A DNA stretch of 64,000 nt from contig NZ_SJKD01000001.1 of NCBI RefSeq assembly GCF_004331485.1, positions 1,488,001 to 1,552,000 on the forward strand. The letters are read 5' to 3'. Made by a program: the position numbers and the translations under genes. Under the pieces are notes generated by a model. It searched no databases. It was not told the DNA's origin and was given only the letters and a program-made list of their open reading frames with translations. The stretch is from Kribbella capetownensis. GTDB lineage: Bacteria > Actinomycetota > Actinomycetes > Propionibacteriales > Kribbellaceae. Positions 61,088 through 64,000 of the stretch are shown here, one piece after another (the first letter of the stretch is position 1; each line of letters begins with the position of its first letter).

Positions 61088-61839
61088 CACTGGGCGAACG
61101 GGCTCAACGTCACGCCCGCCCCCTCCATCGCGGACCTGACCCGGCGCGCGATGTCGACCGCTCCCGGCGTATCGCCGTGCACGCAGATCGAGGCAGGCTC
61201 GACCTTCAGGGTCCCACCCTCGATGTCGTGGATCGGCTGCCCGGTGGCCATCGCCGTACACCGCGCAGCGATCTCGTCCGCGTCATGCAGCACCGATCCG
61301 GCCTCACGCCGCGACACCAAGGTCCCGGAGGGCGTGTACGCACGGTCCGCGAAAGCCTCGTGTACGACGGGCAGCCCGGCGTCGGCCGCGAGTCGCAGCC
61401 ACGCCGACCCGGGCAGGCCGAGCACCGGCAGCGACCGGTCGTAGTCGGCGACCGCGTCCACGACAGCCGCGGCCTGCTCGAGGTGGTGGCCGATCGTGTT
61501 GTACAGCGCACCGTGCGGCTTCACGTACCGGACCCGGTCACCGGCGATCCGCGCGAAGCCGTCCAGCGCGGCGATCTGGTACACGACCTCGTCGCGCAGC
61601 GCGGACGGCTCGATGTCGACGAAGCGCCGCCCGAACCCGGCCTTGTCGGCGTACCCCACATGGGCCCCGATCGCCACACCACGCGAGACTGCCCGCGCTG
61701 TCACTCGGCGCATGATCGACGGGTCGCCGGCGTGGAAGCCGCAGGCCACGTTGGCGCTGGTGACGACGTCCAGCAGGGCGTCGTCGTCACCCATCGGCCA
61801 CGATCCGAATCCCTCGCCGAGATCGGCATTGAGGTCCAT
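61087..61839 (-). CDS. pxpA: 5-oxoprolinase subunit A
   Basis: The 250-residue protein is a LamB/YcsF-family subunit: MDLNADLGEGFG, NVACGFHAGDPSIM, YVKPHGALYN and ASICVHGDTPGAV. GGAGGA before ATG 61839 is decisive over the GTG two codons upstream. It follows the transporter gene by 15 bases. Confidence 0.93.
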   Translation of the reverse strand: MDLNADLGEGFGSWPMGDDDALLDVVTSANVACGFHAGDPSIMRRVTARAVSRGVAIGAHVGYADKAGFGRRFVDIEPSALRDEVVYQIAALDGFARIAGDRVRYVKPHGALYNTIGHHLEQAAAVVDAVADYDRSLPVLGLPGSAWLRLAADAGLPVVHEAFADRAYTPSGTLVSRREAGSVLHDADEIAARCTAMATGQPIHDIEGGTLKVEPASICVHGDTPGAVDIARRVRSAMEGAGVTLSPFAQ

Positions 61840-61854
61840 GAACACTCCTCCAAG

Positions 61855-63168
61855 TTAGAACAGGGCGACGATCGAACGAACGGCCAGATACACGGTGAGC
61901 AGCCAGGCCGCGCCACCAAGACAGAGCAGCCAGCGCGGGTAGCGGTGACCGCGGAGCAGGTCGGGACGCTGCCACGCCACCCAGAGAAGCACGCCGACGC
62001 CCAGCGGCAACAGCAGCCCGTTGAACGCTCCCGCGAACACGAGCAGCCGGGCGGGCGCCGTACCGACGGCCAGGAAGATCACCGTGCTGACCGCGATGAA
62101 CAGCACGACGAGAACAGTCCTCGTCCCCTCCGACGTCTTCGTCCGCGAGGTGACGAACGTGACGGTCGTGTACGCCGCTCCGATCACGCAGGCGATCGAG
62201 GCCGCCCACAACACCACGCCGAAGGCGCGCAGCCCGACTTCGCCGGCCGCGTGCTGGAACGCCGATGCGGTCGGGTTGTCCGGATCGAGGGTCGCTCCAC
62301 CGGCGACGACCCCGAGTACGGCGAGGAAGAGGGCGACCCGCATCAGGCCGGTGAGCAGGATCCCGCCGACCGCCGCGCGGCTGATGTCCCGGACGTACGG
62401 CGGCCCGGACACCCCGGAGTCGAGGAGCCGGTGGGCACCGGCGTACATGATGTAGCCGCCGATCGTTCCACCGATCAGGGTGGTGATGACGAGGAACTCC
62501 GCGTGGGACGGCAGTACGACGTTCCGCAGCGCCTGGCCGACCGGTGGGTCCGAGGTGATCGCGACGTACCCGGTGAGCAGGATGATCACGCTGCCGAGAG
62601 TGATCACCAGGCGATCCATCGCGACCCCGGCCCGCCGGGACAAGAAGATGCCGATGGCAATGACTGCGGAGAGTGCACCACCGAGCCGCGGATCCAGCCC
62701 GATCATGGCGTCGGTGCCGAGCCCGGTGCCGGAGACGTTGCCGATCGTGAACACGAGCCCGCCGGCGAACAGCAGTGCGGACATCGCCGTACCGAGTCTG
62801 GGCGCGACCAGGTTGCCGAGCTCCTGGGCCCGGCGCCCGGAGACGCCGATCACCCGCCACACGTTCAGTTGCACCGCGATGTCGACCAGCACCGAGACGA
62901 CGATCGCGAACGCGAACGCCGCGCCGAGCGACACCGTGAACAGCGTGGTCTGGGTGATGAAGCCCGGCCCGATCGCGGAGGTGGCCATCAGGAACATGGC
63001 GCCGATCAGCGTCGACCGGTTGCCGGTCTTCATGACGTTGTCCGGCGTCTTGCGCCCGGCCGCGGGGGCGAGCCGGCGGGCATAGGGATTGGTCCGGCGC
63101 ACCACCGGTTTCGTGGTGGGGCGGCGGGGAGGCTTCGCGCGGTACGGCCGCGAGGTGGGCATCGGCAT
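61855..63168 (-). CDS. NRAMP-fold transporter lacking the metal motif
   Basis: The 437-residue protein has a basic N-terminal tail of about 50 residues and about 11 membrane segments with an NRAMP-like pattern. The first helix reads GPGFITQTTLF (67-77) where metal-transporting NRAMP proteins have a DPGN motif, so the metal-binding aspartate and asparagine are missing. The sixth-helix MPH motif is also absent (GGYIMYAGAHRLL). Genes of this type (ycsG) accompany ycsF/kipI in Bacillus. I infer a 5-oxoproline or related organic substrate. Confidence 0.85.
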   Translation of the reverse strand: MPMPTSRPYRAKPPRRPTTKPVVRRTNPYARRLAPAAGRKTPDNVMKTGNRSTLIGAMFLMATSAIGPGFITQTTLFTVSLGAAFAFAIVVSVLVDIAVQLNVWRVIGVSGRRAQELGNLVAPRLGTAMSALLFAGGLVFTIGNVSGTGLGTDAMIGLDPRLGGALSAVIAIGIFLSRRAGVAMDRLVITLGSVIILLTGYVAITSDPPVGQALRNVVLPSHAEFLVITTLIGGTIGGYIMYAGAHRLLDSGVSGPPYVRDISRAAVGGILLTGLMRVALFLAVLGVVAGGATLDPDNPTASAFQHAAGEVGLRAFGVVLWAASIACVIGAAYTTVTFVTSRTKTSEGTRTVLVVLFIAVSTVIFLAVGTAPARLLVFAGAFNGLLLPLGVGVLLWVAWQRPDLLRGHRYPRWLLCLGGAAWLLTVYLAVRSIVALF

Positions 63169-63249
63169 GGCGGGGTCTCCTCGGTCGAACGGGCTGCTGT
63201 CGGGATCGACTCCATGGCTGTGAGTAACGAGTGATGACTCGAGCGTAGA

Positions 63250-63264
63250 GATTGTTCAACAATC
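63250..63264. promoter_or_regulatory. GATTGTT-C-AACAATC palindrome, GntR operator
   Basis: This perfect 7-bp inverted repeat with a one-base centre lies between the divergent transporter and GntR genes and contains TTGT-n3-ACAA, which matches the FadR-subfamily consensus TnGTnnnACnA. It is the likely binding site for the GntR protein starting at 63326. Confidence 0.8.
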
Positions 63265-63325
63265 CTGCAAGAGTCTTGTTCCACTAAACTTCCCCTCACC
63301 GCCTCGGGTGGGCGATGATGCGGAG

Positions 63326-64000
63326 ATGAGCACGGGTGGGGCCGACGAGGGCCGGCAGGCATGGTTGCGGACAGTGGCCGCCGATGTCGCGCGGCTGGAC
63401 CGCAGCAGTTCGGCCGAGCGGGCCGCCGACATCCTGCGCCGCAGCATCACCGAGGGCGCGTTGCCGCCGGGCGCTCAGCTCTCCGAGATCGAGCTGACCG
63501 AGGTCCTGGAGGTCAGCCGGAACACGCTGCGGGAAGCGTTCCGGCTGCTCACCCACGAAGGGCTGCTGGTCTACAAGCTGCACCGCGGGGTCTTCGTCCC
63601 GGAGCTGGACGAGCGGGACGTGATCGACCTGTACCGGCTCCGCCGCGTCCTCGAGGTCGACGTCGTCCGTGGTCTGGCCGAGCGCGACCCGGAGCTGCCG
63701 GCCGGCCGGCTCGAGCCGTTGCAGGCCGACGTCGAAGCCGCCGAGGCAGCCGCGCTCGTCGACCGCTGGCCGGCCGTCGGTACGGCGAACATGCGGTTCC
63801 ACGAGCACCTGATCGGACTGGCCGACAGCACGCGGATGGATGCGATGACCGGACGCCTGCTGGCCGAGTTGCGGCTGCTCTTCCACGTGATCGCGACCCC
63901 GCGCGAGCTGCACGAGCCGTACATCGCGCGCAACCGCGGGCTGTACGAACTGCTCGAGGCGCGCAAGTACGAGCAGGCCGCGGCCGACCTGCATCAGTAC
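63326..64000 (+). CDS. GntR/FadR-family regulator (3' end beyond the window)
   Basis: The frame starts at ATG with MSTGGADEGRQAWLRTVAAD and continues open to the window edge. It has a GntR winged helix (RSITEGALPPGAQLSEIELT, then EVSRNTLREAFRLL) at about residues 35-85 and an FCD helical domain (DVIDLYRLRRVLEV, MRFHEHLIGLADSTRMD) with histidine ligands that often bind a metal. It is divergent from the 5-oxoproline operon, so control by 5-oxoproline or glutamate is likely. The true end is outside the window. Confidence 0.85.
   Translation, partial: MSTGGADEGRQAWLRTVAADVARLDRSSSAERAADILRRSITEGALPPGAQLSEIELTEVLEVSRNTLREAFRLLTHEGLLVYKLHRGVFVPELDERDVIDLYRLRRVLEVDVVRGLAERDPELPAGRLEPLQADVEAAEAAALVDRWPAVGTANMRFHEHLIGLADSTRMDAMTGRLLAELRLLFHVIATPRELHEPYIARNRGLYELLEARKYEQAAADLHQY

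Overview
The window is 64 kb of high-GC DNA from an actinomycete chromosome. Codon use strongly favours G/C at third positions, GTG starts are common, and neighbouring genes often overlap by four bases (ATGA or GTGA). The family content (DUF3556, DUF3099, DUF6928, PucR, class F sortase, DUF4091, mycothiol-type DinB proteins) fits the Propionibacteriales, and Kribbella is my best guess. That genus is inferred from style and gene content only.

Layout. 0-7.6 kb: a DUF3556 membrane protein and an acyl-CoA ligase, divergent from a PucR regulator, then a pyruvate-oxidase-type TPP enzyme and a GNAT acetyltransferase. 7.6-13 kb: a decayed accessory patch with the 3' part of a tRNA-Thr (attachment-site-like), a truncated tyrosine integrase, a DUF6928 gene, a broken IS481-type transposase, short repeats and hypothetical genes. 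13-24 kb: many single small genes (three methyltransferases if the 58.8 kb one is counted, VOC, DinB, NUDIX, GNAT and NTF2-like proteins, a frameshifted histidine phosphatase). In this stretch a TetR gene with an elaborate palindromic operator faces a serine-hydrolase-like gene, whose nucleophile is mutated, and two membrane-protein genes. 24-27 kb: a heparinase II/III-like protein and an SGNH hydrolase, both anchored or exported, with a related motif upstream of each. 27-36 kb: more small enzymes, a 2-hydroxyacid dehydrogenase, a CorA-type transporter, a secreted protein and a Gfo/Idh/MocA oxidoreductase divergent from a LacI regulator.

37-41.5 kb: an Lrp/AsnC regulator divergent from a three-gene 2-oxoacid dehydrogenase operon (E1 alpha, E1 beta, E2). 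42-48 kb: cell-surface genes, namely a protein with 13 PSET repeats, a class F sortase, an exported barrel-like protein often misnamed abortive infection protein, and a large secreted DUF4091 protein, followed by MarR and DUF3099 genes. 49.7-55.4 kb: a hydroxyproline catabolic operon (XRE-cupin regulator, FAD oxidoreductase, a fused iron-sulfur/FAD dehydrogenase, a DapA-like deaminase, an epimerase), each gene overlapping the next. 59.6-64 kb: a 5-oxoprolinase operon (pxpA, pxpB, pxpC) with an NRAMP-fold transporter that lacks the usual metal motif, divergent from a GntR regulator that runs off the window.

Overall the window reads as catabolic and detoxifying chromosome-arm DNA with regulator/operator pairs. 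The most interesting signals are the operator architectures, the enzyme-like proteins with altered catalytic residues, and the 5-oxoproline transporter candidate. I saw no CRISPR array, rRNA or intact tRNA.
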